Source: Vibrio sp. CB1-14
GTDB lineage: Bacteria > Pseudomonadota > Gammaproteobacteria > Enterobacterales > Vibrionaceae
DNA: 64,000 nucleotides
Reading direction: 5' to 3'
Assembly (NCBI RefSeq): GCF_040412085.2
Contig: NZ_CP115920.1
Coordinates: forward strand, 2,480,001 to 2,544,000
The notes under the pieces were generated by a model, which saw only the letters and a list, made by a program, of their open reading frames with translations, ran no database searches and was not told where the DNA came from. A program made the translations under genes and the position numbers. How positions within the stretch are numbered: position 1 is the stretch's first letter; every line of letters starts with the position of its first letter. Shown here in pieces: positions 51,360 to 61,897 of the stretch.

Positions 51360-54344
51360 ATGAAAAGAATGTTAATTAACGCAACTCAAAAAGAAGAGTT
51401 GCGTGTTGCTTTGGTTGACGGCCAAAAGCTTTTCGATCTTGATATCGAAAGTCCTGGTCATGAGTCAAAAAAAGCAAATATCTACAAAGGACGTATCACT
51501 CGAGTTGAGCCTAGCCTAGAGGCCGCTTTCGTTGACTACGGTGCCGAACGCCACGGTTTCCTCCCTCTTAAAGAAATTGCAAAAGAATACTTCCCAGAAG
51601 GTTATACCTATCAAGGTCGCCCAAGCATCAAAGATGTATTGAGCGAAGGCCAAGAAGTGATCGTGCAAGTTGAAAAAGAAGAGCGTGGCAGCAAAGGCGC
51701 TGCTCTGACAACGTACATCTCTCTAGCAGGTAGCTACTTAGTTCTAATGCCAAACAACCCTCGCGCCGGCGGTATTTCTCGTCGCATCGAAGGTGAAGAG
51801 CGTACTGAACTAAAAGCTGCACTGAGTACTCTTGAACTGCCACAAGGTATGGGTCTTATTGTCCGTACTGCAGGCGTTGGTAAGAGTGCAGAGGAACTTG
51901 AGTGGGACTTACGTTTCCTACTGAACAACTGGGAAAACATCAAAGGTGCTGCAGACCAAAACCCTGCACCATTTTTGATCCACCAAGAAAGTAACGTGAT
52001 TGTGCGCGCTCTGCGTGACTATCTACGTCGCGATATCGGTGAAATCCTTATTGATAGCAACACTATCTATGAGCGTGCTCGCCAGCATATCCAATTGGTA
52101 CGCCCAGACTTCGTTAATCGTGTTAAAAAGTACGACAGCGAAATACCATTGTTCAGCCACTACCAAATTGAAAGCCAAATCGAATCTGCATTCCAACGCG
52201 AAGTGCGCCTACCTTCAGGTGGTTCAATTGTTATCGACCCAACAGAGGCACTTACCTCTATCGATATCAACTCAGCGCGCGCAACCAAAGGCAGCGATAT
52301 CGAAGAGACGGCACTGAATACCAACCTAGAAGCAGCAGATGAAATTGCACGTCAATTGCGTCTTCGTGACCTAGGCGGTCTAGTGGTTATCGACTTCATT
52401 GATATGACGCCAGTTCGTCACCAACGTGAAGTAGAAAACCGTCTACGCGAAGCGGTTCGTATTGACCGCGCCCGTGTTCAAATCGGTCGTATCTCTCGCT
52501 TTGGTCTACTAGAGATGTCGCGCCAGCGTCTAAGCCCATCGTTGGCTGAAGCTAGCCACCACATCTGTCCGCGTTGTAGCGGTACTGGTGTGGTTCGTGA
52601 CAACGAATCACTTGCACTTTCTGTATTGCGTCTGATTGAAGAAGAAGCGCTTAAGGACAACACATCGCAGGCTTTAGCGATTGTTCCTGTGCCTATCGCC
52701 TCTTACCTACTCAATGAGAAGCGCCGCTCAATTAACCACATCGAGCGTGTTCAAGAAGTGAAGATCACTATCGTCCCTGATTCAGACATGGAAACACCAC
52801 ACTTTGAGGTGATCCGTGTTCGTGAAGGCGAAGAGCAAGATCTATTGTCTTACCTACTGCCTAAGAAGCTTGAAGCACTGCGTGAAGCAGAAGCAAAAGA
52901 AGCCGGCGAGTCAGAGGTTAAGCCACGTAAAATAGAACAACCAGCACTGCAAGGCTTCGCGACACCAACGCAAAGCGCTCCATCTCCATCTACATCTTCG
53001 ACTCCAGCGCCTAAGACGCCAGAGAAGAAACCAGTGGTTGAGCCAAAGGTTGAGAAACCTGGTCTGTTCTCACGTATTCTTTCTGCAATTAGCTCACTAT
53101 TCGCGTCTCCAGAACCTGAAAAGAAAGAGCCAGAGAAGAAAGAAGACAACAACAAGAATCGCAACAATCGTTCACGCCGTAACCGCAACAACGATCAGCG
53201 TCGTCGCAACAACAAAGAGACTCGTGACAACGATCGCAACAAGAATCGTCGTAACAAGCCTAACCGTGACCACGATGAAGAAAAAGAAACGCAAAGTAAC
53301 GAACAAGAGCCGCGCAAACCTCAAAACCGTCGTAACAAGCAGCAAGACCGTCGCAACAAGAAGCGTGACGAAGCAGCTAACAACTCGAAGGTAGAGGAGC
53401 AAGGCAAGCAAATCGCTGCTGATGTTCAAGCTGAGAAGAAAGCACCTCGTGCGGAAGAGAAAACAGCGAAAGTGAAAGAACGTCGTCAGCGTCGTAAACT
53501 CACTAAGCAAGTTCGTGTGAAAGATCAAAACGCGAAGCAAGAAGAACTCGAAACGCAACAAGAAGCCGCTGTTGTCGCCCAAGCTCCGGTAGAAAAACCG
53601 CAAGCTCCAGAAGCGTCAAACGAAGCAGGTGCTAAAGAGGAAGGCAAGCAACGTCGTAACCGTCGTTCACCACGTCACCTACGTGCAAGTGGTCAGCGTC
53701 GTCGTCGCGGTCGTGATCGTCGCCCTAACCCATTCCGCCTGCGCAAAGGTGGTGTTGCATCACCAGAGATGGCAATGGGTAAAGTGATGCCAAGCTACGG
53801 TATTGTGAAACCAAAACCGAAAGCGAAACCTCAAGAAGAAGTAGCTGAAACACCAGTACTAGCTGTAACAGGTATGGCAATGCCAGAAATGGCGATGGGT
53901 AAAGTCATCGTTATGCGTAAGCCAGAGCCCGTCGTTGCGCCAGAGCCAGTAGAAACTGCAGTCGTTGAAGCGGTAACAACTGAAGCACCTGCTGTTGCTG
54001 AAGCTGTCGTTGTAGAAGCTCCGAAAGCAATTGAAGCTGCTCCAGAAAGCACTCCAGCACCCGTCGCTGAAACTGAAGTTTCTGCAGAGCCTGCAATCGA
54101 AGCGGTAGCTCCTGCTGCAGAAGCGCCGGTTGAAGCTGCAAAGCCTAAGCAAGCGGCTCCTGCGAAAACAACGGTTAAAGGTCACGCAAGTGCACCAATG
54201 GCTAAAGCGGAAGGCAAGCAAGAGCTAGGTGAAATCATCATCAACGCAGCGCCTGCTAAAGCAGAGCGTTACCAGCCAAAAGGCGCTGGCAGTCAAGCTG
54301 CGTCTAACGCTGCTTCAGCGGTGATGACCAAACCAAATTACTAA
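51360..54344 (+). CDS. rne: Ribonuclease E
   Basis: A 994-residue endoribonuclease and degradosome scaffold, starting [21 protein letters not shown]. The N-terminal half has an S1 domain (about 37-120), catalytic Asp residues in [11 protein letters not shown] near 303 and [15 protein letters not shown] near 342, and the Zn-link CPRCSGTG near 404. The C-terminal half is low-complexity: a membrane-targeting-like helix ([15 protein letters not shown]), Arg/Asn-rich stretches near 590-680 and 740-800, and a Val/Ala/Pro/Glu-rich tail. PEMAMGKV occurs twice, at 802-809 and 842-849. It processes rRNA, tRNA and mRNA at the inner membrane. Confidence 0.97.
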   Translation: MKRMLINATQKEELRVALVDGQKLFDLDIESPGHESKKANIYKGRITRVEPSLEAAFVDYGAERHGFLPLKEIAKEYFPEGYTYQGRPSIKDVLSEGQEVIVQVEKEERGSKGAALTTYISLAGSYLVLMPNNPRAGGISRRIEGEERTELKAALSTLELPQGMGLIVRTAGVGKSAEELEWDLRFLLNNWENIKGAADQNPAPFLIHQESNVIVRALRDYLRRDIGEILIDSNTIYERARQHIQLVRPDFVNRVKKYDSEIPLFSHYQIESQIESAFQREVRLPSGGSIVIDPTEALTSIDINSARATKGSDIEETALNTNLEAADEIARQLRLRDLGGLVVIDFIDMTPVRHQREVENRLREAVRIDRARVQIGRISRFGLLEMSRQRLSPSLAEASHHICPRCSGTGVVRDNESLALSVLRLIEEEALKDNTSQALAIVPVPIASYLLNEKRRSINHIERVQEVKITIVPDSDMETPHFEVIRVREGEEQDLLSYLLPKKLEALREAEAKEAGESEVKPRKIEQPALQGFATPTQSAPSPSTSSTPAPKTPEKKPVVEPKVEKPGLFSRILSAISSLFASPEPEKKEPEKKEDNNKNRNNRSRRNRNNDQRRRNNKETRDNDRNKNRRNKPNRDHDEEKETQSNEQEPRKPQNRRNKQQDRRNKKRDEAANNSKVEEQGKQIAADVQAEKKAPRAEEKTAKVKERRQRRKLTKQVRVKDQNAKQEELETQQEAAVVAQAPVEKPQAPEASNEAGAKEEGKQRRNRRSPRHLRASGQRRRRGRDRRPNPFRLRKGGVASPEMAMGKVMPSYGIVKPKPKAKPQEEVAETPVLAVTGMAMPEMAMGKVIVMRKPEPVVAPEPVETAVVEAVTTEAPAVAEAVVVEAPKAIEAAPESTPAPVAETEVSAEPAIEAVAPAAEAPVEAAKPKQAAPAKTTVKGHASAPMAKAEGKQELGEIIINAAPAKAERYQPKGAGSQAASNAASAVMTKPNY

Positions 54345-54373
54345 CCCTTTGCGGTTAGAAATTGACAACAACG

Positions 54374-54403
54374 AAAGGGCTACCAACTGGTAGCCCTTTT
54401 TTT
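54374..54403 (+). terminator. Terminator after rne
   Basis: Stem AAAGGGCTACC / GGTAGCCCTTT with loop AACT, followed by T residues, 29 bases past the rne stop. Confidence 0.92.
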
Positions 54404-54684
54404 ATTCTTCATTCCACCCAGTGTATTATTCGGTGCTTCCTAATCTCGACACTATTTATGCATAACAATTTGTTTCAATATTGAACTTCTGGAGACAATT
54501 AGGTAGCATGCCCGACTTTGATTATTTCATTAGCAATGCACCTCACCTATGAGTTAACACTCATAGCTCATGACGCTCACTTACTCTTTTTTGCTCGCTG
54601 TTAATACAGTTGAAACAGTTTAAATGTCGAATGTGTGCTGGATGAAATGGATGTTAACCCAACAACATAAGTACGATTAATTTC
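54404..54684. other. Gap between rne terminator and sulP
   Basis: 281 bases (340 from the rne stop). It presumably holds the SulP promoter; a TTGAAC at 54481 and AT-rich blocks are seen, but I cannot fix a start. A short inverted run lies around 54548-54570 (TGAGTTAACACTCA). Nothing else is visible. Confidence 0.35.
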
Positions 54685-56244
54685 ATGTTTGAATTCCCAC
54701 AGTTTTCTAAACACTCTGTAAAGAATGACGTTTTGTCAGGTCTTACAGTGGCTCTAGCACTGGTACCAGAAGCGGTGGCATTTGCCTTCGTAGCTGGTGT
54801 TGACCCTATGGTTGGCCTTTACGCTGCGTTTATCGTTGGTTTGGTCACCTCTATCTTTGGCGGCCGCCCGGGTATGATTTCCGGTGCAACCGGCGCGATG
54901 GCTGTGGTCATGGTTAGCTTGGTAGCGACTCACGGCGTCCAATACCTCTTTGCAGCCATCATGCTTGCTGGTTTGCTGCAAATTAGTGCAGGCCTTTTCA
55001 AGCTCGGTAAGTTTATCCGCATGGTGCCTCATCCAGTGATGATTGGCTTCGTAAACGGTCTCGCCATTGTCATCTTCCTTGCTCAGCTTGGTCAGTTTAA
55101 AGCGCCTGACCTATCCGGTGCACTCACTTGGCTACCACAAGACCAAATGATGCTAATGCTAGGCTTAGTCGCACTGACTATGGGTATCATCCACTTCCTA
55201 CCAAAGATCACGACAGCGGTACCTTCTTCTCTAGTTGCGATTGTGACTGTCACTCTGCTGGTTCAAGGTTTAGGTCTTGATACGCGCACGGTTGTAGATT
55301 TCCTACGCTCAATGTCTGGTGATGAAGCTGCGACGCTTGCAGGCTCGCTACCATCATTCTCAATCCCAGCGGTACCACTAACGTGGGAAACGCTGCAAAT
55401 TATTCTTCCTTACGCAATCATCCTTGCGGCTATCGGTCTTATTGAGTCGCTACTGACGCTTACCGTTTTGGATGAAATGACGAACACTCGCGGTCAATCA
55501 AACCGTGAATGTGTAGGTCAAGGTCTAGCAAACGTAACGTGTTCCGTATTCGGTGCAATGGGTGGCTGTGCGATGATTGGTCAGTCGATGATTAACGTAA
55601 ACTCAGGTGGTCGTGGTCGTCTATCAGGCATCGTCGCTGCCGTTGCGCTACTGATGTTCATTCTGTTCGCCGCAGCACTGATTGAAATGATCCCGCTTGC
55701 TGCGCTTGTTGGTGTAATGTTCATGGTGGTTATTGGCACCTTTGAATGGGCTACATTCAAACTTGCACGTCGCGTACCTAAGAAAGACTTCTTTGTTATT
55801 GTTCTAGTAACTGTAGTTACTGTATTGACTGACCTTGCTGTCGCTGTTGCTGTGGGTGTTGTAGTATCGGCACTTATGTTTGCTTGGGAACACGCTAAAC
55901 ACATTTATGCGAGCAGCTGCATTAATGACGAAGGCTCAAAAGAGTATATGGTGAATGGTCCGATTTTCTTTGGCTCTGCCGCGAACTTCCTAGAGCTGTT
56001 TGATGCACCAAACGATCCTCAGGATGTTATTGTAGACTTTGCTAACTCACGAGTAACTGACCACTCTGCCATTGAAGCGATTGAGACGGTGGCTGAGCGC
56101 TATTCAGCTGTAGGCAAAACCCTACACCTGCGTCACCTCAGCCCAGATTGCCGCAAGCTACTCGATAAAGCAGGTAGCTTAGTGGAGATCAACGTGAAAG
56201 AAGATCCAAGCTATAAAGTTGCAACAGATGTACTTGCTGGTTAA
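54685..56244 (+). CDS. SulP family inorganic anion transporter
   Basis: A 519-residue SLC26/SulP transporter: about twelve membrane helices in residues 12-400 (signature [20 protein letters not shown] near 24 and [20 protein letters not shown] after it), then a STAS domain from about 420 ([20 protein letters not shown]). Such proteins move sulfate, bicarbonate or C4-dicarboxylates, often with sodium; the substrate cannot be named. It stands alone between two terminators. Confidence 0.92.
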   Translation: MFEFPQFSKHSVKNDVLSGLTVALALVPEAVAFAFVAGVDPMVGLYAAFIVGLVTSIFGGRPGMISGATGAMAVVMVSLVATHGVQYLFAAIMLAGLLQISAGLFKLGKFIRMVPHPVMIGFVNGLAIVIFLAQLGQFKAPDLSGALTWLPQDQMMLMLGLVALTMGIIHFLPKITTAVPSSLVAIVTVTLLVQGLGLDTRTVVDFLRSMSGDEAATLAGSLPSFSIPAVPLTWETLQIILPYAIILAAIGLIESLLTLTVLDEMTNTRGQSNRECVGQGLANVTCSVFGAMGGCAMIGQSMINVNSGGRGRLSGIVAAVALLMFILFAAALIEMIPLAALVGVMFMVVIGTFEWATFKLARRVPKKDFFVIVLVTVVTVLTDLAVAVAVGVVVSALMFAWEHAKHIYASSCINDEGSKEYMVNGPIFFGSAANFLELFDAPNDPQDVIVDFANSRVTDHSAIEAIETVAERYSAVGKTLHLRHLSPDCRKLLDKAGSLVEINVKEDPSYKVATDVLAG

Positions 56245-56259
56245 TCAGCAGGCACGATG

Positions 56260-56284
56260 AAAAGGGGTGGCGACACCCCTTTTT
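56260..56284 (+). terminator. Terminator after sulP
   Basis: Stem AAAAGGGGTG / CACCCCTTTT with loop GCGA and a T tail, 15 bases after the stop. Confidence 0.93.
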
Positions 56285-56351
56285 GCTATCTATCATTTGC
56301 CAACTATCTGGTGCTTTACCAACTATAGTTTGCAAGTACTAGCGCTCAATC

Positions 56352-56633
56352 TTATTGGGCGACTTTCACTCGCGCTATTTCATTGGAATTGTCAGCGAAC
56401 TGGTTTTTAAGGTCAGCTTTACTTTTGAAAGTAATGTCTCCACCAGCAGCCACCGACATGTGTTGCGGATCAACATTATGCTTTGACTGATACAGCATAA
56501 CGGCCTGCATACAAGAAGAGCGTTGTTCATCAGAAAGACGACTGCCCTCTGGCCAGCGGCCTGTTTCTGTGGCGTAAAGTAGCCTTTCGTATACATCTGG
56601 TGTCATTGCAGCTAATAATTGCTCTACATCCAT
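56352..56633 (-). CDS. YeaC family (DUF1315) protein
   Basis: A 93-residue soluble protein with the YeaC pattern MTPDVYERLLYATETGRWP near residue 10 and CMQAVMLYQSKHNV near 41. Family members are small, conserved and uncharacterised. The gene lies alone on the minus strand between sulP and a divergent lipoprotein gene; no clear terminator of its own follows. Confidence 0.88.
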   Translation of the reverse strand: MDVEQLLAAMTPDVYERLLYATETGRWPEGSRLSDEQRSSCMQAVMLYQSKHNVDPQHMSVAAGGDITFKSKADLKNQFADNSNEIARVKVAQ

Positions 56634-56774
56634 AATAAACCTTCTTGTTCTAAAGATAACAGCCCCGCAATTTTGCGGTTCTGAGAGGTTAATTCATTAC
56701 TCGAACCATAACCTGATGGTACACTGAGTCAAGTTAAGCTAGATAAATCAGTGTATTCGATCACAAGTAGTAAC

Positions 56775-57587
56775 ATGAATTTACCCCACTCTTTGCTCGT
56801 TCTTTTAAGTGCGTCTCTTTTAAGCGGCTGTTTTGAAACACGCAAGAATACAGATCAATTGTGCGAACAAGAACCCGCATTGAATTGTGCAGTAATGAAT
56901 ACGTCAGATGGCCAATGTCGGATCCCAAGAACCAACCTAATTTGGCATCGCTACGATATGCTAAGTGCACCAACTGAAGCAAATACTGTCCAAGATTATT
57001 ATCTGCTCAAGGAGTATCGTAAGTGCTTGGAACTTGCTTCACAGATACAGCCTATCGAGCAAGCTGATCTTAAAGCGCGTCGATTCAATGCGCTTATGTT
57101 TACGATCAACGAACAAGAGCGTGTGACGCAGTCACTGAGTGCAACCACTTCACCTGACACTTTATACTTCTTGTGGAGTGAAACGGGAGACCACGCAGCA
57201 AGAAGGCGCTTTCTCGCAATGGAAGGGTCGCCTCAGCTAGACACACCACAGCTCCAGTACGCCTTGGCGACGTACTACATTTCCCGTGATAAGACCAAAA
57301 CTTATCAACTGCTCAATCGTTCTTTGATGTTGTCTGAAGGGGTTAGTTCAGTAAACAATGATGTGATCCAAGCGCTAGCCAGCGTCACGCAGAGTCTTGA
57401 CCAGCCAGAGCAGTCTTACCTGTGGGCGATGGTTGCAACTCAGTTTGATATCCCTATCGCATCGGAGAATGAACTTCGATTAATGTTCAACTTAAGTGAT
57501 AGCACTTACAAGCGATTGCAAAAACAAGCTGACGACGTCACCAAAGCCATTAAAAGTGGTGACTACTCTCCAAGTCTCGCCATGTAA
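56775..57587 (+). CDS. DUF2989 lipoprotein
   Basis: A 270-residue protein beginning MNLPHSLLVLLSASLLSGC, whose lipobox LLSGC marks it as a lipoprotein with mature Cys19. The rest is soluble and mainly helical, with Cys-containing segments near the start (CEQEPALNCAV, DGQCRIP) and TPR-like helices later. It agrees with DUF2989, whose function is unknown. A GTG frame from 56751 exists, but the ATG at 56775 gives a proper signal peptide. Sorting should be by the LolCDE system encoded elsewhere in this window. Confidence 0.85.
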   Translation: MNLPHSLLVLLSASLLSGCFETRKNTDQLCEQEPALNCAVMNTSDGQCRIPRTNLIWHRYDMLSAPTEANTVQDYYLLKEYRKCLELASQIQPIEQADLKARRFNALMFTINEQERVTQSLSATTSPDTLYFLWSETGDHAARRRFLAMEGSPQLDTPQLQYALATYYISRDKTKTYQLLNRSLMLSEGVSSVNNDVIQALASVTQSLDQPEQSYLWAMVATQFDIPIASENELRLMFNLSDSTYKRLQKQADDVTKAIKSGDYSPSLAM

Positions 57588-57611
57588 TTAAAATGGTGAG
57601 CGACCAATATT

Positions 57612-57649
57612 AAAAAGCCCCAACCAAGTTATCTTGATTGGGGCTTTTG
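57612..57649 (+). terminator. Bidirectional terminator between DUF2989 gene and ndh
   Basis: Stem AAAAGCCCCAA / TTGGGGCTTTT with one mismatch and a further inner stem (CAAG / CTTG); A/T runs on both sides serve the convergent genes. Confidence 0.92.
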
Positions 57650-57668
57650 TATTCATTCGCTATCAGGA

Positions 57669-58958
57669 TTAATGAAGCTTAAGGTTTGGACGCAGCACAC
57701 GGTTGATGCGACCGACCAACATCATCAAGCCGGTCTTTAACACGCCATGAAGTGCCATTTGGTGCATGCGATACAATGAAATATACACCACACGTGCGAT
57801 TCTACCTTCAACCATCATCGAGCCCTTAGTAAGGTTACCCATTAGACTGCCGACCGTTGAGAAGCGGCTTAGAGACACCAAAGAGCCATGGTCGTTGTAA
57901 ACATAAGGTTTTAGCTCACGGTCGTTTAGCTTAGCTACGATGTTTCCAAAAGCGCGGCTCGACATTTGATGAGCAGCTTGAGCGCGTGGCGGCACAAATT
58001 TACCATCCGCTTGAGTACACTGTGCAAGGTCACCAATGACGAAAATATCGTCATCACGAGTGGTTTGCAGCGTGTCTTTTACTACGAGCTGATTGATACG
58101 GTTCGTCTCAAGACCAGCAATGTCTTTCATGAAGTCCGGCGCTTTAATACCCGCAGCCCATACCATGATTTGTGCTGGGATATGCTCGCCATCTTTCGTA
58201 GTTAGACCGGTTGCATCCGCTTGCGTCACCATAGTCGCTGTACGAACTGTCACGCCAAGTTTTGTAAGCTCAGAGTGTGCTGCACTTGAGATACGTGGCG
58301 GAAGTGCTGGCAAAATGCGCTCACCGGCTTCTACCAAGTTCACGTTAAGCTTGCTCGAGTCCAGATCACCAAACCCGTATGTACGAAGTTCTTTAACCGC
58401 ATTGTGCAGCTCAGCAGAGAGCTCAACACCCGTCGCGCCCGCACCTACGATAGCAATATCTACCGTACCCTGACCGTTTTTCGCATGTAACTTCAAGAAC
58501 TCATTGTTCATCTCAGTACGGAAACGGTGTGCCTGCTCTGGGCTATCCAGGAAGATACAGTTATCACGAACGCCTGGAGTATTGAAGTCATTAGACGTAG
58601 AGCCAATAGCCAAAACAAGAATATCATAGTCGATATTACGGCTAGGCATTAGCAGTTCACCCTGCTCATCCTTCAGCTCACTGAGCGTGATGTGCTTGCT
58701 TTCACGGTCAATCTCTTGGAGGCTGCCCATTTGGAAATCGAAATGGTGGTTTTTTGCATGCGCACGATAGCTCAATGCATCCACACCTTCATCCAGCGAA
58801 CCTGTCGCTACTTCATGCAGCAACGGCTTCCATAAATGGCTGGCTTTACGATCAACTAGGGTAATATTGGCGCGCCCTTTACGTCCCAGTGTACGGCCTA
58901 ATTTGGTTGCAAGCTCTAATCCGCCTGCGCCACCACCTACTACGACAATATTAGTCAC
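57669..58958 (-). CDS. ndh: NADH dehydrogenase, type II
   Basis: A 429-residue flavoprotein starting with two Rossmann motifs: [17 protein letters not shown] at the N-terminus (FAD) and [16 protein letters not shown] near residue 165 (NADH). It transfers electrons from NADH to quinone without pumping protons, peripherally on the inner membrane. The start is GTG at 58958, with AGGAG seven bases before it; the frame continues upstream to 59021, but without family residues. A perfect FNR box lies at 59164-59177 in its upstream region, consistent with anaerobic repression. Confidence 0.96.
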   Translation of the reverse strand: MTNIVVVGGGAGGLELATKLGRTLGRKGRANITLVDRKASHLWKPLLHEVATGSLDEGVDALSYRAHAKNHHFDFQMGSLQEIDRESKHITLSELKDEQGELLMPSRNIDYDILVLAIGSTSNDFNTPGVRDNCIFLDSPEQAHRFRTEMNNEFLKLHAKNGQGTVDIAIVGAGATGVELSAELHNAVKELRTYGFGDLDSSKLNVNLVEAGERILPALPPRISSAAHSELTKLGVTVRTATMVTQADATGLTTKDGEHIPAQIMVWAAGIKAPDFMKDIAGLETNRINQLVVKDTLQTTRDDDIFVIGDLAQCTQADGKFVPPRAQAAHQMSSRAFGNIVAKLNDRELKPYVYNDHGSLVSLSRFSTVGSLMGNLTKGSMMVEGRIARVVYISLYRMHQMALHGVLKTGLMMLVGRINRVLRPNLKLH

Positions 58959-59163
58959 AATGGCTCTCCTAAAAAGTGAAAATTTAAAAATTGAACGTGC
59001 CCCGACAAAGTCCAAGCACAAAAATTCTTGTCATTCTGCGTTAACTTGCATGAGTACAGAGTGCCCCTAACGCGTTACAAATCCGGTTTCACTTCACATA
59101 TCGGCACAAAATCGTCTAATTTTGCGACCTTTGGGCAAGTTTTCTTCTTGCTCTCAATTTTTT

Positions 59164-59177
59164 TTGATATTTATCAA
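59164..59177 (-). promoter_or_regulatory. FNR box upstream of ndh
   Basis: TTGATATTTATCAA, a perfect match to the FNR consensus TTGAT-N4-ATCAA. It is 206 bases before the ndh GTG and centred about 19 bases downstream of the proposed transcription start, a repressing position. E. coli ndh is FNR-repressed. Confidence 0.75.
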
Positions 59178-59195
59178 AATTTGTAGAATGGTTTT

Positions 59196-59223
59196 ATTAT
59201 ATAGAGCAAATCAATGTCCGCAA
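59196..59223 (-). promoter_or_regulatory. Promoter of ndh
   Basis: On the minus strand TTGCGG (59223-59218), a 16-base spacer and TATAAT (59201-59196). The start would be near 59189, just before the FNR box. Confidence 0.6.
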
Positions 59224-59290
59224 CTATTCCGTGGGATTATTTTTTCTTGGTAAATTAAATGGTGATTAAAGCAGCAATTACCGGCACAAC

Positions 59291-59321
59291 AAAAAAACGG
59301 CCCTACTTAGAGGACCGTTTA
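59291..59321 (-). terminator. Terminator after ycfP
   Basis: Stem AAACGG-CCT / AGG-CCGTTT with one C/A mismatch and loop ACTTAG; the A-run on its left reads as T on the minus strand. It lies 30 bases past the ycfP stop and isolates ndh. Confidence 0.8.
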
Positions 59322-59351
59322 CAGGCTAAAACCTGGAGAATTCTTTAGATA

Positions 59352-59891
59352 TCATGCATTTTTAAAAGCTTTCATCGCCTGCAAATGCTGAGAAATCTTC
59401 TTGAACTTATGAGTCTGAGTCTCATCCCATGTCACGTCATAATAATCACTTAATGCATCAGCCGTTTCGTGATTGTCACGGATCTCATCTTCACGAGATA
59501 GAACAACCATACATTGCTTCGCATTCTTAGTACGGAACTTCTCGACACACTTAGTGGCGATGTCTTCGTACTCTTCAGGACGGTCGATACGTCCTTGCAT
59601 GTTGATCTCTGGATGAAGGTTTGGGTTAAAAACTACCTGTTTAATGCCACACAAAAAACCGATTCGCTCAGACCAATAGCCACCGAGTCCAACACCACAA
59701 ATCAATGGATTAGTATCAGAAGACTCCTGAACTAACTTGTTGACCTCTTTGAGAAGAAACTGCATGTCATGTTTGGGATGGAGTGTGCTGTAGTTAACGA
59801 AGCGCACGTCTTCGTCGATGAATTGCAACTGAAGCACCTTTTCATGGTTGCCTGGGCTTGTTGAGTCAAAGCCGTGAAGATAGATAATCAT
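59352..59891 (-). CDS. ycfP: YcfP family alpha/beta hydrolase (UPF0227)
   Basis: A 179-residue protein starting [19 protein letters not shown], with the nucleophile-like [14 protein letters not shown] near residue 67 (Ser replaced by Leu in the G-x-x-x-G elbow) and a conserved final His near residue 163. It is YcfP-like and lies close to ndh as in E. coli. No reaction is known; the altered elbow means it may not be an active esterase. It lies 116 bases after thiK. Confidence 0.9.
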   Translation of the reverse strand: MIIYLHGFDSTSPGNHEKVLQLQFIDEDVRFVNYSTLHPKHDMQFLLKEVNKLVQESSDTNPLICGVGLGGYWSERIGFLCGIKQVVFNPNLHPEINMQGRIDRPEEYEDIATKCVEKFRTKNAKQCMVVLSREDEIRDNHETADALSDYYDVTWDETQTHKFKKISQHLQAMKAFKNA

Positions 59892-60007
59892 AGTACCTCT
59901 CGATCATTCCTGTAATGGTACGCTTTCCTTAAATCTAACATGAAAGCCATAACTTCAAAGGGGTTAAACGCGTTTTACGATGATGGAACTGATAAACAGT
60001 GATCCAT

Positions 60008-60853
60008 TCAACAATTTCGCTGATAAATTTGCTCAGCAGCAACTAAAAACTCTGGATTTTCCCATTGCTCTGCGGCGAGTACATACCAAAGCATGGCCAT
60101 AATTTCAGAGTGAGGCTGCCAACTACGCATATCATCTAGCCACTCAGCGGCATTGTCGATATAACGATATTGCTGATAAAGATTAAGTCCCGTCTGGTAA
60201 TCTAGACCCAACATATCCAACGTCAGGACTAAATCGAGCGTAGGGGAAGCCATCGCCGCATATTCCCAATCTATCACCACAAGCTGATCTTTGGCGCTTA
60301 GTATGTTGTGGTGACCAAAATCGAAATGGCAAAGCACATTGTCTTCGCAATGAAGCTTGGGTAACTGGCGGTATTTCTCATACAGTGACTTATAACGCCG
60401 TTTTAAGACATTATCGTGAATATGCGCCCAGTAATGGTCGAGTTTGGCGGTGAGATCAAAATTACGTATTGATAAGGACGGTTTGATCTCGTGGATCTTG
60501 GCTAACTCACTCAATAAAGCATCGGCCGGATGATCTGCCGAAATAGGTTTCCCTTCGCACCAAGTGACCAACAGCCCCTGCTCACCCTGCGCCACAACAC
60601 GATTGGCTGAAAGATACCCTTCAACGCTCAATAACGCATTGGCTTCATTGCGGCGATCAATATCGAATACTTGGCAATGCTCACTACCCGCTCGCCAGAC
60701 TAACCAACCATAATTCGATGTAAGAACGCGCCAACAACGATTGGTTAGCCCTCCAGAAAGAGGAAGTGCCCCGAGGGGCACTTCATTAATCAGAGAGGGG
60801 ATGGCCGCAAGATTGGGCGCTGATTGCAGCGCTTGCTTCCATGGCTGCATCAT
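60008..60853 (-). CDS. thiK: Thiamine kinase-like phosphotransferase (ThiK)
   Basis: A 281-residue protein of the choline/aminoglycoside kinase fold: LCHFDFGHHNILSA (Brenner motif) near residue 175, and VVIDWEYAAMASPTLDLVLT after it. By place after lpoB it is ThiK, which phosphorylates thiamine for salvage in E. coli; a choline/ethanolamine kinase cannot be ruled out. The frame starts at 60934, inside lpoB; I use the ATG at 60853 (MMQPWKQ), 19 bases after the lpoB stop. E. coli has nagZ next; here ycfP follows. Confidence 0.82.
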   Translation of the reverse strand: MMQPWKQALQSAPNLAAIPSLINEVPLGALPLSGGLTNRCWRVLTSNYGWLVWRAGSEHCQVFDIDRRNEANALLSVEGYLSANRVVAQGEQGLLVTWCEGKPISADHPADALLSELAKIHEIKPSLSIRNFDLTAKLDHYWAHIHDNVLKRRYKSLYEKYRQLPKLHCEDNVLCHFDFGHHNILSAKDQLVVIDWEYAAMASPTLDLVLTLDMLGLDYQTGLNLYQQYRYIDNAAEWLDDMRSWQPHSEIMAMLWYVLAAEQWENPEFLVAAEQIYQRNC

Positions 60854-60872
60854 TAACTCTGTAATATCGGCA

Positions 60873-61463
60873 TTACAGACCCAATACCGAGCGAGACTCT
60901 TGTTTACGAATCTCGGTCTCGTCAGCCCACTCAATCAGGCCAGTTTCTAGATCCATAAGACGCATCGTCATTTTGTAGTAGACGTCTTTGTCACTGCCCG
61001 CCTCTTTAACGATGCTGCTCAAGTTGCCGTAAAGCATGTACTGTGCGCCCACCATTTGACCAAATTGAATCGCAGTGCTTTGGTTCACAAGCTCGTCGTT
61101 GTTTTGGAAGTTAAGCTGCTCACGCACAGACTCTACGCGATCCATATCCACGAAACGGAATTTGCCTGAGTTAAGCATCTTGGTACTGATTGTGTCAGTA
61201 ATCGACTCAGTATCAATGTGCTCTGTGGTTTTATTCTTAATGCGCTCAACAAACACGATTGGACGGCTGTCGCGAGTGATTGCCGCTACAGAGCCCGACA
61301 TCAACATGCTATCAACCATATCCCCGGCAATTTTTTGCAGATCAGTCGAACCGAAATCGATGGTCGTTGTTTCAGTTGCCTGTGCATCGCCATAGCTGAC
61401 TTTATTTGAACAACCGCCAAGAATGACAGCTAAACCCAACAAAGCAATAATACTCTTTTTCAT
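60873..61463 (-). CDS. lpoB: PBP1B activator lipoprotein LpoB
   Basis: A 196-residue lipoprotein beginning MKKSIIALLGLAVILGGCSN (lipobox LGGC), then the LpoB domain (GDMVDSMLMSGSVAAITRDS; QFGQMVGAQYMLYGNLSSI near residue 130). LpoB reaches through the peptidoglycan from the outer membrane and stimulates PBP1B. It lies between ycfL and thiK as in E. coli, 41 bases after ycfL. The long flexible proline-rich linker known from E. coli LpoB is absent; that linker is short in many bacteria. Confidence 0.92.
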   Translation of the reverse strand: MKKSIIALLGLAVILGGCSNKVSYGDAQATETTTIDFGSTDLQKIAGDMVDSMLMSGSVAAITRDSRPIVFVERIKNKTTEHIDTESITDTISTKMLNSGKFRFVDMDRVESVREQLNFQNNDELVNQSTAIQFGQMVGAQYMLYGNLSSIVKEAGSDKDVYYKMTMRLMDLETGLIEWADETEIRKQESRSVLGL

Positions 61464-61504
61464 TTTGTTTCCTTAGTCTTGCTTACGTTTCCAACTCGTG
61501 GAAA

Positions 61505-61897
61505 TTAATCATCAGCTCCGCGCAACTGCACACGGAATTCTTTACCATTTGGATTAACAGACACCTCAGAGAGGGTAATGGTTTCATCACCGCGTAAAAT
61601 GGCTCTACGCCACGGCGCCTGTTTTGTATTGACTTCTAGGCCTTGCTCGTCATACCAATAAAAACGATATTGAATCGTTTGATCGACAGAGGTCTTATTC
61701 GATAGCTTAACCACCGCTCTAGGGTGACCATTTGTGTCAACAGTAGAGATGTCGTCAATGGAGAACTTATCCCCCATTTTTTCATCCCCATAAAGCACCG
61801 TCTGAGTCTGTCCCTCAATTTTAATACCGGCTGTTTTGCTTGAGCTACAGCCAACAATTGAGAGCAACACCCCAATTACTACTAACCACTTTTTCAT
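61505..61897 (-). CDS. ycfL: YcfL family lipoprotein
   Basis: A 130-residue lipoprotein starting MKKWLVVIGVLLSIVGCSSS (lipobox IVGC), then a beta-rich domain with YRFYWYDEQGLEVNTKQAPW near residue 85. YcfL has no firm function; it is always next to lpoB. The ATG overlaps the stop of the COG3014 gene by one base (TAATG), so the two are translated together. An earlier in-frame start (61924) lies inside that gene and does not fit. Confidence 0.9.
   Translation of the reverse strand: MKKWLVVIGVLLSIVGCSSSKTAGIKIEGQTQTVLYGDEKMGDKFSIDDISTVDTNGHPRAVVKLSNKTSVDQTIQYRFYWYDEQGLEVNTKQAPWRRAILRGDETITLSEVSVNPNGKEFRVQLRGADD

Noticed and set aside
53172..54221. Long minus-strand frames opposite the RNase E tail, rich in Phe, Leu, Cys, Arg and Ser
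   Set aside because: They arise from the low-complexity Glu/Ala/Pro/Val codons of rne read backwards; no ribosome sites and no known family.
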